Shown: positions 35,302-41,838 of the stretch, piece by piece | Numbering within the stretch: the stretch's first letter is position 1 | How the letters are laid out: the number at the start of each line of letters is the position of its first letter | NCBI GenBank assembly: GCA_030418545.1 | Contig: QAIB01000020.1 | Coordinates: 1-41,838, forward strand | Direction: 5' to 3' | From: Xenophilus aerolatus | GTDB lineage: Bacteria; Pseudomonadota; Gammaproteobacteria; Burkholderiales; Burkholderiaceae_C | DNA: 41,838 bases | Notes under the pieces: generated by a model | Told to the model about the DNA's origin: nothing | Databases searched by the model: none | What the model saw: only the letters and a program-made list of their open reading frames with translations | Program-made: the position numbers and the translations under genes

Positions 35302-35860
35302 TTCCGTTCCTTTCGGTTGATGGATGAATGGACGAAGCACTGCCGGATTCCTAGATTCAGAGCCCTTCAAGAGAGGGTTCCGGATCGCATCGGTCCAGCA
35401 TCCGGAGCTGGCCGCCGTCTTCCTGAGTTCTTCGCCCGGTGGCGGCAGGCGACCGCGGGGACGGGGGAGCAAGGGGGAAGCCTTCGTAACGCGAAGCGTT
35501 ATGAACACCCCCTTGCAGGCGCAGCCGGTCCCCCGGCCACGCGGGCGCAGAGTCACCGAGAAGGTGAAGGACTCAGGAAGACGGCAGCACCGCACAGCGC
35601 TGGACCGGGGCCTACCGGAACCGCCGCGCGGCGAGCGCCCTCACCCGCCAGGGGCGGGTCTGTTCAAGAGAGGGTGAGGACGCAGTCCGAGGGCCGCAGG
35701 CCCTGCGTCAGGGATGCGCAAGGCGGCCGCAGGCCGTCCCCGAAGGGGATGAGCGCGACTGCGCGAACCTGGAGCAGCCCGGCCCCGGCGACGCCGGGGA
35801 GACGCCTGCATTCGACAGCGTCGGAATGGAGACAGCTTCGACGCGTCGCAGCAGCCCCGA
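35302..35860. other. Hairpin-rich noncoding region (559 bp)
   Basis: No credible gene. The region contains a direct 13-bp repeat TTCAAGAGAGGGT at 35366-35378 and 35663-35675 and a series of perfect short hairpins with three-base loops: TAACGC-GAA-GCGTTA (35487-35501), ACCCGCC-AGG-GGCGGGT (35643-35659), GGGCC-GCA-GGCCC (35691-35703), CCCTG-CGT-CAGGG (35701-35713, mutually exclusive with the previous one), CGGCC-GCA-GGCCG (35724-35736), TCCCC-GAA-GGGGA (35737-35749) and CCCCGGC-GAC-GCCGGGG (35783-35799). CGCCGCGCGGCG at 35622-35633 is a loopless palindrome. It also holds the promoter of the large parB-like gene (minus). Confidence 0.7.
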
Positions 35861-36937
35861 TCAGCGCCGCACCCACAGCACGATGTCCGACTTGCGCAGG
35901 ATCAACTGAGGCAGGGTCGCGACCTTCCCACCTTCCGTGCCAACCCGCTGTGGCTCGACCACCACCTGCGTGCCGATGCGAGAGCGCGCCGTCAACCCGC
36001 GCAGCACGCCCGCACCTTCTGCATTGGTGGCATCACATCGGAACTCGGGCGCCGCCGCCAGCGCCAGACTGCGGCACACGGCCGGCTCGACCACGAGCTC
36101 CACGCGGTCCAGTTCGCCCATCCCGAGTTGGCGCAGCACATAGCTGGCAAATGGGCCGGTCCCGCCGGACATCATGATGAGCGTGATCGCAGCCGGCAGC
36201 ATGCACAGAGCGGCATAGACCACGGCGAACTTGGGACGCAGGCCGCCGGCGGCGACGTTCACGCCCGCGATAAACGCGGTCCAGGCCACGGCGCATGCGA
36301 CGGACAGCCAGGTCGGCAGCCCGCTGTCCTTGCCCAGGGCGACCGCCAACTGAAGCGCGAAGAAGACGCCGACGAACCACAGCACCGCTGTCAGGGCGAA
36401 CGCGCCGAAGTCGCGGGCGATCGTCAGCCACCCGGGGGTGTCGCCTGGTGTCGACCGTGCACGCAACGTCCAGGCGCGGGCCGCGGCGAGACCGCCGGCC
36501 GCGCAGGAGCCAATCAGCCAGATGAGCTCGATGTGGCCCATCACCTCGGGCCAACAGGTGCTGGCCGCCGCTAAGGTGCCTCCAGTCACGACCAGCGCGG
36601 TGCCCGGCAGCACCCAGCCGATCCCGCGATCGAGCGGCAGCCCCCGCCCCCGCAGGAACACGGCCGTGACGACCCCAGGCAGCAGGGCCACGAAGAGGTA
36701 AGTTGCCATGGACGCGAGGCCCACCAACGCCACCGCGAACAGGATGGCTGTGGAGCTGGCCAGATCGGCATCGGGCATGAAGCGGATGCGCACGAAGAAG
36801 GCCAACACGATCAGGCCACCGAGGGCCAGGGACGCGGCACTCAGTGCGGCGATCGGCTTGATGTCGATGCGCGCCAGCAGGCGCGTGGCGAGCGTCTGCG
36901 TGACCAGAGATGCCGAGGGGGTCGACGCCTCGGTCAT
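35861..36937 (-). CDS. Polytopic membrane protein, function unknown
   Basis: The 358-aa protein has about eight membrane helices between residues 28 and 268 and a soluble C-terminal domain of about 85 residues (GELDRVELVVEPAVCRSLALAAAPEFRCDATNAEGAGVLRGLTARSRIGTQVVVEPQRVGTEGGKVATLPQLILRKSDIVLWVRR). Its ATG overlaps the stop of the PIN-like gene by four bases, so the two are translated together. I recognise no transporter or enzyme motif. Confidence 0.7.
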   Translation of the reverse strand: MTEASTPSASLVTQTLATRLLARIDIKPIAALSAASLALGGLIVLAFFVRIRFMPDADLASSTAILFAVALVGLASMATYLFVALLPGVVTAVFLRGRGLPLDRGIGWVLPGTALVVTGGTLAAASTCWPEVMGHIELIWLIGSCAAGGLAAARAWTLRARSTPGDTPGWLTIARDFGAFALTAVLWFVGVFFALQLAVALGKDSGLPTWLSVACAVAWTAFIAGVNVAAGGLRPKFAVVYAALCMLPAAITLIMMSGGTGPFASYVLRQLGMGELDRVELVVEPAVCRSLALAAAPEFRCDATNAEGAGVLRGLTARSRIGTQVVVEPQRVGTEGGKVATLPQLILRKSDIVLWVRR

Positions 36938-37560
36938 TGAATGGCCGTCACGGGCGCGTCGACCGGCGCAAAGCTGCCGTAGACGACGGCGTCCCCGTTG
37001 AAGGTGATGTACTGATTCGCCACCATCGCGTCCAGCAGCGCTTGCAGGTCCGACGCATCGAGGCGGTTTTGGAACAAGCTGTTGATGGTCGTCGCCAGCG
37101 TCTTGCGCCGCCGCGGACGGCTCGCCTTGGTGTGGGTCAAGCGGGCGAGCACGAGCGCCAGGCGCTCATCGGTCGACTGGCACTGGCCTGCGCGCACATG
37201 CGGGATGTCAGTGATAGCTTCCCAGCGGGCCGAGAAAACGCCCCGCGCCTTCAGGTGGGCAATCAGGGGGTCAAAGCCGGTGTCATGGGAAATCACATGG
37301 AAGAACGCATCGGACTGCCGCTCGCTGAGGCGACCGATGTGGAACGCGATGTGGAAGTCCAGCGCATTCGGGCCCGTTCCCGCGATCTTGATGTATTCGG
37401 CCTTGGTGCCCAGGCGCTGCATCCCCTGCGCGAAGGCGAAGGGGATGCGGTGCTGCTGGGCGCCGACGAACACCATCACCTGGAACGGCCCAGCCGCCAG
37501 CAACTCCAGCCCCTCGGGCTGCAGACTCTCGAAGTCGATCAGGACATAGTTCGTTCGCAT
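36934..37560 (-). CDS. PIN/NYN-like nuclease domain protein
   Basis: The 208-aa protein shows the acidic residues of PIN/NYN RNases: D9 in YVLIDFESLQP, D68 in GPNALDFHIAFHIGR, and D93/D97 in VISHDTGFDPLI. Such domains cleave RNA with divalent metal. Residues about 130-208 are helical and basic (THTKASRPRRRKTLATTINSLFQNRLDASDLQALLDAMVANQYITFNGDAVVYG), looking like a small winged-helix-type nucleic acid-binding module. It is co-translated with the membrane protein downstream. Confidence 0.75.
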   Translation of the reverse strand: MRTNYVLIDFESLQPEGLELLAAGPFQVMVFVGAQQHRIPFAFAQGMQRLGTKAEYIKIAGTGPNALDFHIAFHIGRLSERQSDAFFHVISHDTGFDPLIAHLKARGVFSARWEAITDIPHVRAGQCQSTDERLALVLARLTHTKASRPRRRKTLATTINSLFQNRLDASDLQALLDAMVANQYITFNGDAVVYGSFAPVDAPVTAIQ

Positions 37561-37652
37561 CGGTACTCACTAGGCGAGGAAGTCGAGCCGGAGCATAGAC
37601 GAGGGGGCACGCCACGCAGACGGCGTCGTGGTGACGCCGTTGGCCCACGGAT

Positions 37653-38045
37653 TCAGTCATCCGCGGGAAATGCCAATTGGTCCAGGAGTGCGAGCACCCG
37701 GTCGCGGTAGCCGCCGGGGCGTGAGAACTCATGCGGCCCGATCCCACTGGGCGCGATCGATTCCTGCAGCAGCTTGGACAGGTCAGGTGCCGCGCGCATC
37801 AGCGCCACCACCTGGGCGAAGCACAGGGACCGGCCGAGCGGCCCGGTTGAAAGCTTGGGACGATGCACCTCGGCGAGATTGCGGCCCTGTGCGTCGTAAA
37901 CGAGTGCCCAGCACCCGTCGCCGCTCAGCACGGCTTTCCACGCTCCGACCACGCGCGCTCGGCGGGCGGGGAGCTCAGTTGAACTCGGCGTGGCATCCGC
38001 CGAAGGGATGCGCCGCGCGCGGGGCGCTGGGGGGACGTGTCGCAT
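37653..38045 (-). CDS. Hypothetical element-associated protein
   Basis: ATG 38045 has an AAAGGCAGG ribosome binding site. The 130-aa product has a basic N-terminus and a domain from about 35 (VVGAWKAVLSGDGCWALVYDAQGRNLAEVHRPKLSTGPLGRSLCFAQVVALMRAAPDLSKLLQESIAP, then GYRDRVLALLDQLAFPADD). I do not recognise the family. It lies upstream of the PIN-like gene in the same direction, with 92 bases between. Confidence 0.6.
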   Translation of the reverse strand: MRHVPPAPRARRIPSADATPSSTELPARRARVVGAWKAVLSGDGCWALVYDAQGRNLAEVHRPKLSTGPLGRSLCFAQVVALMRAAPDLSKLLQESIAPSGIGPHEFSRPGGYRDRVLALLDQLAFPADD

Positions 38046-38515
38046 GGTAAACCTGCCTTTCTGGTGGAGCGGACGGCTCCCGCGGAGCCGCCTCGGCGCC
38101 ATGGAGGCGAGGACCGCGCGACCGCCAGGGCCCGCCCGCAGGCCGCAGCCCGCAGCAAGGCGGAGGGACCGGGCGAGGACGGGGGCGCAGCCGGACCCTT
38201 GCGGCCGCAAGGCCCGCAGCCAGGCGTCGACCAAGAGGCGGTCCCGGGCGTCGGCGCGTGCTCGGTCCAGGCGATGCCGCTGCCCCTGCCCGGCGGCTGG
38301 TGAGATGCCGCGCCAAGATGGCGAGCGGGACGACCGCCAGGCGCCTGTCACACCGGTGTGGCAGCCTCAAGGAGCCCAAACGGGGCAAGCAGCCCACGCA
38401 ATCGGCCATTCAGCGTCGATACGGTCCGGCCTCGCATCGGCATCTGTACCGATGAAGGCGATCGCCGCGGGGGCTACGCTGCCGCGAACGGGCTGAAGAA
38501 CAGAGAGACATCGCC
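38046..38515. other. Palindrome-rich noncoding region (470 bp)
   Basis: No convincing gene is seen although open frames cross it. Clear symmetric elements are CGGCTCC-CGC-GGAGCCG (38074-38090), the 16-bp palindrome CCTTGCGGCCGCAAGG (38197-38212) and the 12-bp palindrome CACACCGGTGTG (38349-38360). It separates divergent genes and must hold both promoters. Confidence 0.55.
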
Positions 38516-38776
38516 ATGCTCAGCACCCTCCAGAAGGCCGAGATCCTCGTGCGCGCCGGGATCGCCGTGCCGGCGATGCCGCCGGCCGGTGCTGGCGGGC
38601 CGGAGATTTCGCCGCGATGGCGGCTGGAGATCGACAACCTCTATGCCGGCTACGTGGCTGCGCGCGCAGCGCGCAGCCTGCGCGTATCCGAAGCCGCGCG
38701 GACGCTGTCCGACTTGCGCCATGCCAACAACCGCATGACGCACCCGAGCCATCCGGACGACCACGACGAGGATTGA
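38516..38776 (+). CDS. Small hypothetical protein
   Basis: The 86-aa product is mostly helical after residue 30 (RWRLEIDNLYAGYVAARAARSLRVSEAARTLSDLRHANNRM) and ends in an acidic/His tail (THPSHPDDHDED). The ribosome binding site is weak (CAGAGAGA). No family is recognised. It is the first gene of a plus-strand cluster with the DUF6283 and methyltransferase-like genes. Confidence 0.5.
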   Translation: MLSTLQKAEILVRAGIAVPAMPPAGAGGPEISPRWRLEIDNLYAGYVAARAARSLRVSEAARTLSDLRHANNRMTHPSHPDDHDED

Positions 38777-38818
38777 CCGGGCCGGCGATGGCGCCGGCGT
38801 CACGCCGCGGCGGCATCC

Positions 38819-39235
38819 ATGGCCGAGAATGGATGCATGAATGCGCCCAAGCCGCCGCACCAGCCCTGCCCAAGCTGCCCCTGGCGCATGGACCAGGATG
38901 CGCAGGACATCCCCCACTTCAGCCTGGCGCTGGCCGAGAAGCTCGCGGCCACCTGCCCCGACCACCGCGGCCGCGGGCCGGATTTCGGGGCGCCGATGTT
39001 CGCGTGCCACCAGTCGAAGGTCGGCGCCGAGGTCCATTGCGCGGGTTGGCTCGCAAGCGTCGGGCACGCCCATCCGGCGGTGCGCCTGGGCATTGCGAGC
39101 GGCCGGCTCGACGCCGCGCGGCTGGCGCCCGGACCCGGGTGGCCGCCCCTGCACGACAACTACACACAGGTGCTGGACAAGTTGCGCAGCACGGCCGGCG
39201 AGTGCGCGCTCGACCCGGACGACTTCCGGTCCTGA
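38819..39235 (+). CDS. DUF6283 family protein
   Basis: The 138-aa protein carries the Cys-rich pattern of DUF6283: PCPSCPWRMDQDAQDIPHFSLALAEKLAATCP, then FACHQSKVGAEVHCAGWLASVGHAHPAVRL. The four or more cysteines and histidines suggest a metal site. An in-frame ATG seven codons in (MNAPKPP) is an alternative start. Its function is unknown; members occur in actinobacteria and on mobile elements. Confidence 0.7.
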   Translation: MAENGCMNAPKPPHQPCPSCPWRMDQDAQDIPHFSLALAEKLAATCPDHRGRGPDFGAPMFACHQSKVGAEVHCAGWLASVGHAHPAVRLGIASGRLDAARLAPGPGWPPLHDNYTQVLDKLRSTAGECALDPDDFRS

Positions 39236-39245
39236 GGCCACGGCG

Positions 39246-39902
39246 GTGACCCTGAAGGCTTGGCACGTCGATAGCGCGCGCACGCGGGACCTCGCGCCGC
39301 GGCTGCTGGACGCGCGTGGGCAGCTGCGCGTGGTGCCGGCGGCGGTGCTGGCCGACACCACGCCCGCGGAGCGCCTGCGCTTCGGGGTCGAGCACGGGGT
39401 CTACGGCTTCCTCACCGCCGAGCTCGTCGCGTTCCTGCAGGACGTCATCGGCGGTCGTCGAGCGATCGAGATCGGTGCCGGCCATGGCCGGCTGGCCGCG
39501 GCGCTGGGCATTCCTGCGACCGACAACCGCCAGCAGGAGGAGCCTGGGCTGCGCGCATACTACGCCAGCCTGGGGCAACCGACGGTGCGCTACGGCGACA
39601 ACGTCGAGAAGCTCGATGCCGCCGAGGCGGTGGCACGGCACCGTCCGCAGGTGGTGGTGGCCGCCTGGGTGACGCACCGCTACGACGACGACCGACCCGA
39701 AGCCGGCGGCAGCGAGACCGGCGTGGACGAAGCGGCCATCGTCGCGGCCTGCGACGCCTATGTCTTCATCGGCAACACGCAGGTCCACCAGCACAAGCCG
39801 ATCCTCGCCCTGCCCCACCGACGTCTCACGCCGTCCTGGCTGCAGTCGCGCGCGATCAACGGGACGCCGGATTTCATCGGCATCTGGGAGCGCGCGACAT
39901 GA
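39246..39902 (+). CDS. SAM-dependent methyltransferase-like protein
   Basis: I place the start at GTG 39246, ten bases after the DUF6283 stop; the ATG further upstream lies in another gene. The 218-aa product shows a nucleotide-binding-like glycine loop AIEIGAGHGRLAAALGIPATDN near 75-96, the position of methyltransferase motif I, and a later VVVAAWVTHRYDDD strand. The fold fits class I methyltransferases but the substrate is unknown. The stop overlaps the next ATG by four bases. Confidence 0.6.
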   Translation: MTLKAWHVDSARTRDLAPRLLDARGQLRVVPAAVLADTTPAERLRFGVEHGVYGFLTAELVAFLQDVIGGRRAIEIGAGHGRLAAALGIPATDNRQQEEPGLRAYYASLGQPTVRYGDNVEKLDAAEAVARHRPQVVVAAWVTHRYDDDRPEAGGSETGVDEAAIVAACDAYVFIGNTQVHQHKPILALPHRRLTPSWLQSRAINGTPDFIGIWERAT

Positions 39903-40216
39903 ACTCCGGCCAGGCGAGAACGCAAAGTGGTCCAAGGGAAGTCGCCGCGCAGGACCGCGCGTTGCTGGAAGCGCAGGGGTACCGGCACGTGACGCTGCGC
40001 GGTGGTCGCGTGTGCGCGGTGAAAGGTTTCGTGTTCACGACCGCGTTGCTGGTCGGCATCGATCCGTTCGGCTACACGCTGCGCTACTGCTATGAGCACG
40101 CGGCCGAGGCCGAAGCGGCACTTGCAGGATGGGACGGCACGGGCCACCCCGGTGGCCCCTGGATCAAATGCAAGGGCGCGGGCGTCGAGCTCCTGAACCC
40201 ACTGCTGAGTTCTTGA
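39899..40216 (+). CDS. Small hypothetical protein coupled to the methyltransferase-like gene
   Basis: The 105-aa protein starts within the stop of the preceding gene (ATGA). Its core reads VTLRGGRVCAVKGFVFTTALLVGIDPFGYTLRYCYEHAAEAEAALAGWDGTGHPGGPWIKCKG. It looks like a compact globular domain with no recognised family. The tight coupling suggests a joint function with the methyltransferase-like protein. Confidence 0.6.
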   Translation: MNSGQARTQSGPREVAAQDRALLEAQGYRHVTLRGGRVCAVKGFVFTTALLVGIDPFGYTLRYCYEHAAEAEAALAGWDGTGHPGGPWIKCKGAGVELLNPLLSS

Positions 40217-40247
40217 CCTGCTGATCGACAGCGGTCACGGCGCTGCC

Positions 40248-40661
40248 TCAATCCGGCGATGAAGAGGCCAGTTCGGCCAGACGCGCCTTGACGGCCGTCG
40301 GGCTCATGAGCTTCACAAGACCCAGGGCCTGCACCTGCTCGGGGGACGGGCGCGTCTTGCCTTGTTCCCAGTTGTAGATGGTCGCCCCGCTGATGGCGAC
40401 GAGCTTGCCGTAGTCGGCGGCCGAAAGGCCGAGCCTCGTGCGATGGGCCGCCAGGCGCTTGGCGCTGAAGCGCCGAGGCGTGCCATCGTCAGCGATGTTG
40501 CCGACGGCTTTGGTAGTTGGCGACGCACGGCCCGCGGCGCGCGCCTGGGCGGCCGCGAGGCGTTGGCCCTCCTTGAGGGCCTTCTGCAGCACGGCCAACT
40601 CGCGCCGCAGTTGAGCGATGGCAGTGCGCTGCTGCGTGCTGGCCTTTTTCCATTTCACCAT
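40248..40661 (-). CDS. XRE-type helix-turn-helix regulator with coiled-coil N-terminus
   Basis: The 137-aa protein has an N-terminal helical stretch (TAIAQLRRELAVLQKALKEGQRLAAAQARAAG, about 13-44) and a C-terminal XRE-type HTH (LAAHRTRLGLSAADYGKLVAISGATIYNWEQGKTRPSPEQVQAL, about 70-113). It faces away from the integrase and could repress it from the 166-bp region between them. Confidence 0.8.
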   Translation of the reverse strand: MVKWKKASTQQRTAIAQLRRELAVLQKALKEGQRLAAAQARAAGRASPTTKAVGNIADDGTPRRFSAKRLAAHRTRLGLSAADYGKLVAISGATIYNWEQGKTRPSPEQVQALGLVKLMSPTAVKARLAELASSSPD

Positions 40662-40827
40662 GACTCCCGCACCGTCCTTCGCTGGACTACGCCCGAGCCC
40701 GCTCTACTAGGTTTATCAACAACTTAGGCGCGTCCATCATATGCCGGTGCTTTCCGAAACTTGACCCAGTTTCCTGCCGCGTGGCTCCCACGTGGCCCCT
40801 GGAACCGGGGTCGTTCAAGGAGTCATC

Positions 40828-41514
40828 ATGGCAAAGATCAAGCTCACAAAGTCCGCTGTCGATGCGGCACAACCTCAAGCGCAGGCCGTCGAGCTGCGCG
40901 ACACCCTGGTCCCCGGCTTCCTGTGCAAGGTTACGCCGGCGGGCCGCAAGGTGTTCATGCTTCAGTACCGCACCAATGCCGGCGAGCGGCGCAAACCGGC
41001 CTTGGGCCTCTACGGTGAACTGACCGTCGAGCAGGCCCGCTCGCTGGCTCAGGAGTGGCTGGCCCAGGTTCGCCGGGGCGGCGACCCCGGCGCCGACAAG
41101 GCCGAGGCGCGCAAGGCGCTCACGGTCAAGGAACTCTGCGTGAAGTTCATGGAGGACCACTCTAAGCAGCGCAACAAGCCCAGCACCCGCCGCGGCTATC
41201 AGGGCGTCATCGACCGCTGCATCGTCCCGATGCTGGGTCGCATGAAGGTGCAGGACGTGAAGCGGCCGGACGTGGCCGCAGCCATGAAGAAGATGGCCCA
41301 CAAGCCCGCCGAGGGCAACCGTGCTTTCAGCGTGATGCGCAAGATGTTCAACCTGGCCGAGGTCTGGGGCTACCGGCCCGACGGCACGAACCCCTGCCGC
41401 CACGTGCCGATGTTCCCTAACGGCAAGGCCACCCACCTGATCAGCGACGAGGACATGGGCAAGCTGTTCCGGCAGCTTGACCGGCTCGAAGCCGAGGGGC
41501 TGGAGAACTACGTC
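40828..41514 (+). pseudogene. int: Tyrosine integrase (DUF4102 type), 3' end lost to an IS3-family insertion
   Basis: ATG 40828 has AAGGAG five bases upstream. The first 229 residues are a P4-like integrase: the DUF4102 arm-binding domain (LTKSAVDAAQPQAQAVELRDTLVPGFLCKVTPAGRKVFMLQYRT...ALGLYGELTVEQARSLAQEW) and a SAM-like core-binding domain (about 100-190). Similarity stops after DRLEAEGLENYV at about 41514, before the catalytic domain; the frame then runs 53 codons of unrelated sequence to a stop at 41673. The catalytic Arg, His and Tyr are absent, so this copy is inactive. Such integrases usually mark one end of an ICE or island. Confidence 0.8.
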
Positions 41515-41838
41515 AGCGGACGCTACGCCATGCTCGATGACGGTATGGGTTTCAGCTTGGTGCCATGGAGGCCAGTAATCGAGCAACGGCTGGGGCAGCA
41601 GCTTGCGGCCACTGCGCGCGGCGGTGGGGTGTCATGGGAGATTGGGCGGCAGCGCGGGCCTGCAATTGGATAGACATCGCTCGCCATTGCGATGCATCGA
41701 GCCAAGCCCTGTGACCCTGCCTCGTTTCCACGTACATCAAGTCATGCAGCCAAGCGGGTGCTCTCCCAGATCACTGGGGGCAGGAAGCCGTTGGCCGAGT
41801 GCAAGCGCTGGCGGTTGTACCAGCCTTCGATCCAATCG
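41515..41838 (-). mobile_element. IS3-family insertion sequence, 3' end (continues beyond the window)
   Basis: From about 41515 the sequence no longer fits the integrase. At 41742-41837 the minus strand encodes DWIEGWYNRQRLHSANGFLPPVIWESTRLAA and a stop, the conserved C-terminal end of IS3-family OrfB (DDE) transposases. The 227 bases between are the noncoding 3' end of the IS or a second remnant. The exact terminal repeat was not identified. Confidence 0.65.
41742..41838 (-). pseudogene. IS3-family transposase OrfB, C-terminal end (partial at window edge)
   Basis: Thirty-one codons and a TGA stop are visible. The EGWYNRQRLHS motif, which includes part of the region after the catalytic Glu in IS3-family transposases, identifies the family. 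The rest lies to the right of the window, so it may be a complete gene. Confidence 0.75.

Noticed and set aside
35302-35860. CRISPR array or replication-origin iterons
   Set aside because: The only direct repeat is two copies of a 13-mer about 300 bases apart; the rest are distinct hairpins, and no rep gene is near.

Overview
The window looks like a conjugative plasmid or integrative conjugative element (ICE) of a high-GC proteobacterium, most probably a betaproteobacterium of the Burkholderiales type. This rests on roughly 60-68% GC in the backbone, a KorA/IncC/KorB-like control and partition operon, a VirB/VirD4 type IV secretion system, an RP4-like nic site and E. coli-like LexA boxes. No replication initiator (rep) gene is visible, so plasmid versus ICE cannot be settled here. 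Insertion sequences bound the window on both sides: an IS66-family end at the left (1-125) and an IS3-family end at the right (about 41515-41838) that cuts a tyrosine integrase.

Region by region. 1-1220: an IS66 end abuts a 5'-truncated ThiF/E1-like gene and an intact DUF6527 gene, the remnant of a bacterial ubiquitin-like conjugation operon. 1455-6815: a DNA-repair/mutagenesis cargo with an SRAP (YedK/HMCES-type) protein, a secreted hypothetical protein, an error-prone polymerase DnaE2 with a LexA box on its start codon, and a small NinX-like protein. 6938-8653: a lower-GC gene for an unknown membrane-anchored protein. 8892-10026: an integrase-fold protein whose start codon lies in one arm of a perfect 16-bp inverted repeat. 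10037-12366 (minus strand): parA (interrupted by an in-frame TGA), parB/korB, a small membrane protein and korA. 12367-12639: the control region, with a palindrome and tandem 9-mers. 12640-27608 (plus strand): one long transfer operon, two accessory genes followed by virB2-virB11, virD4, an LPD7/KfrB-domain protein, a PLD-family Nuc endonuclease and traX; a small TM protein and a 50-aa virB7 lipoprotein are embedded in it. 27700-29426: a RelB-like antitoxin and a zeta-toxin homologue whose Walker A lysine is lost. 29926-30774: a second LexA box and an unknown gene. 30923-32620 (minus strand): MOBP relaxase, MobC-like accessory protein and a putative oriT. 32900-38045: a small TM protein, a 703-aa ParB-like protein, a hairpin-rich intergenic region, a polytopic membrane protein with a PIN/NYN-like nuclease, and a hypothetical protein. 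38516-40661: small element-associated genes (DUF6283, a methyltransferase-like protein, an XRE-type regulator). 40828-41838: truncated integrase and IS3 end.

How it works together. The mob genes and oriT would start transfer; VirD4 would couple the relaxosome to the VirB channel; KorA/KorB-like proteins probably repress the transfer and partition operons. DnaE2 and the 30043-30774 gene appear to be under host LexA, tying part of the cargo to the SOS response. Several parts look decayed or repurposed: the E1 gene, parA, the zeta toxin, the integrase-fold protein at 8974, and the integrase at the right edge.

Most interesting signals: (a) a perfect Shine-Dalgarno and ATG inside the end of virD4, in frame, that would yield a separate 47-aa acidic peptide; (b) a shared C-terminal motif, H-G-x-F-x-x-R-(F/L)-x-P, in VirB5 and two small TM proteins far apart; (c) a cluster of perfect hairpins, several with C-GNA-G triloops, at 35487-35799; (d) an RP4-like nic site beside an inverted repeat; (e) a LexA box upstream of an unknown gene; (f) a UUCG-loop terminator with no gene in front of it.
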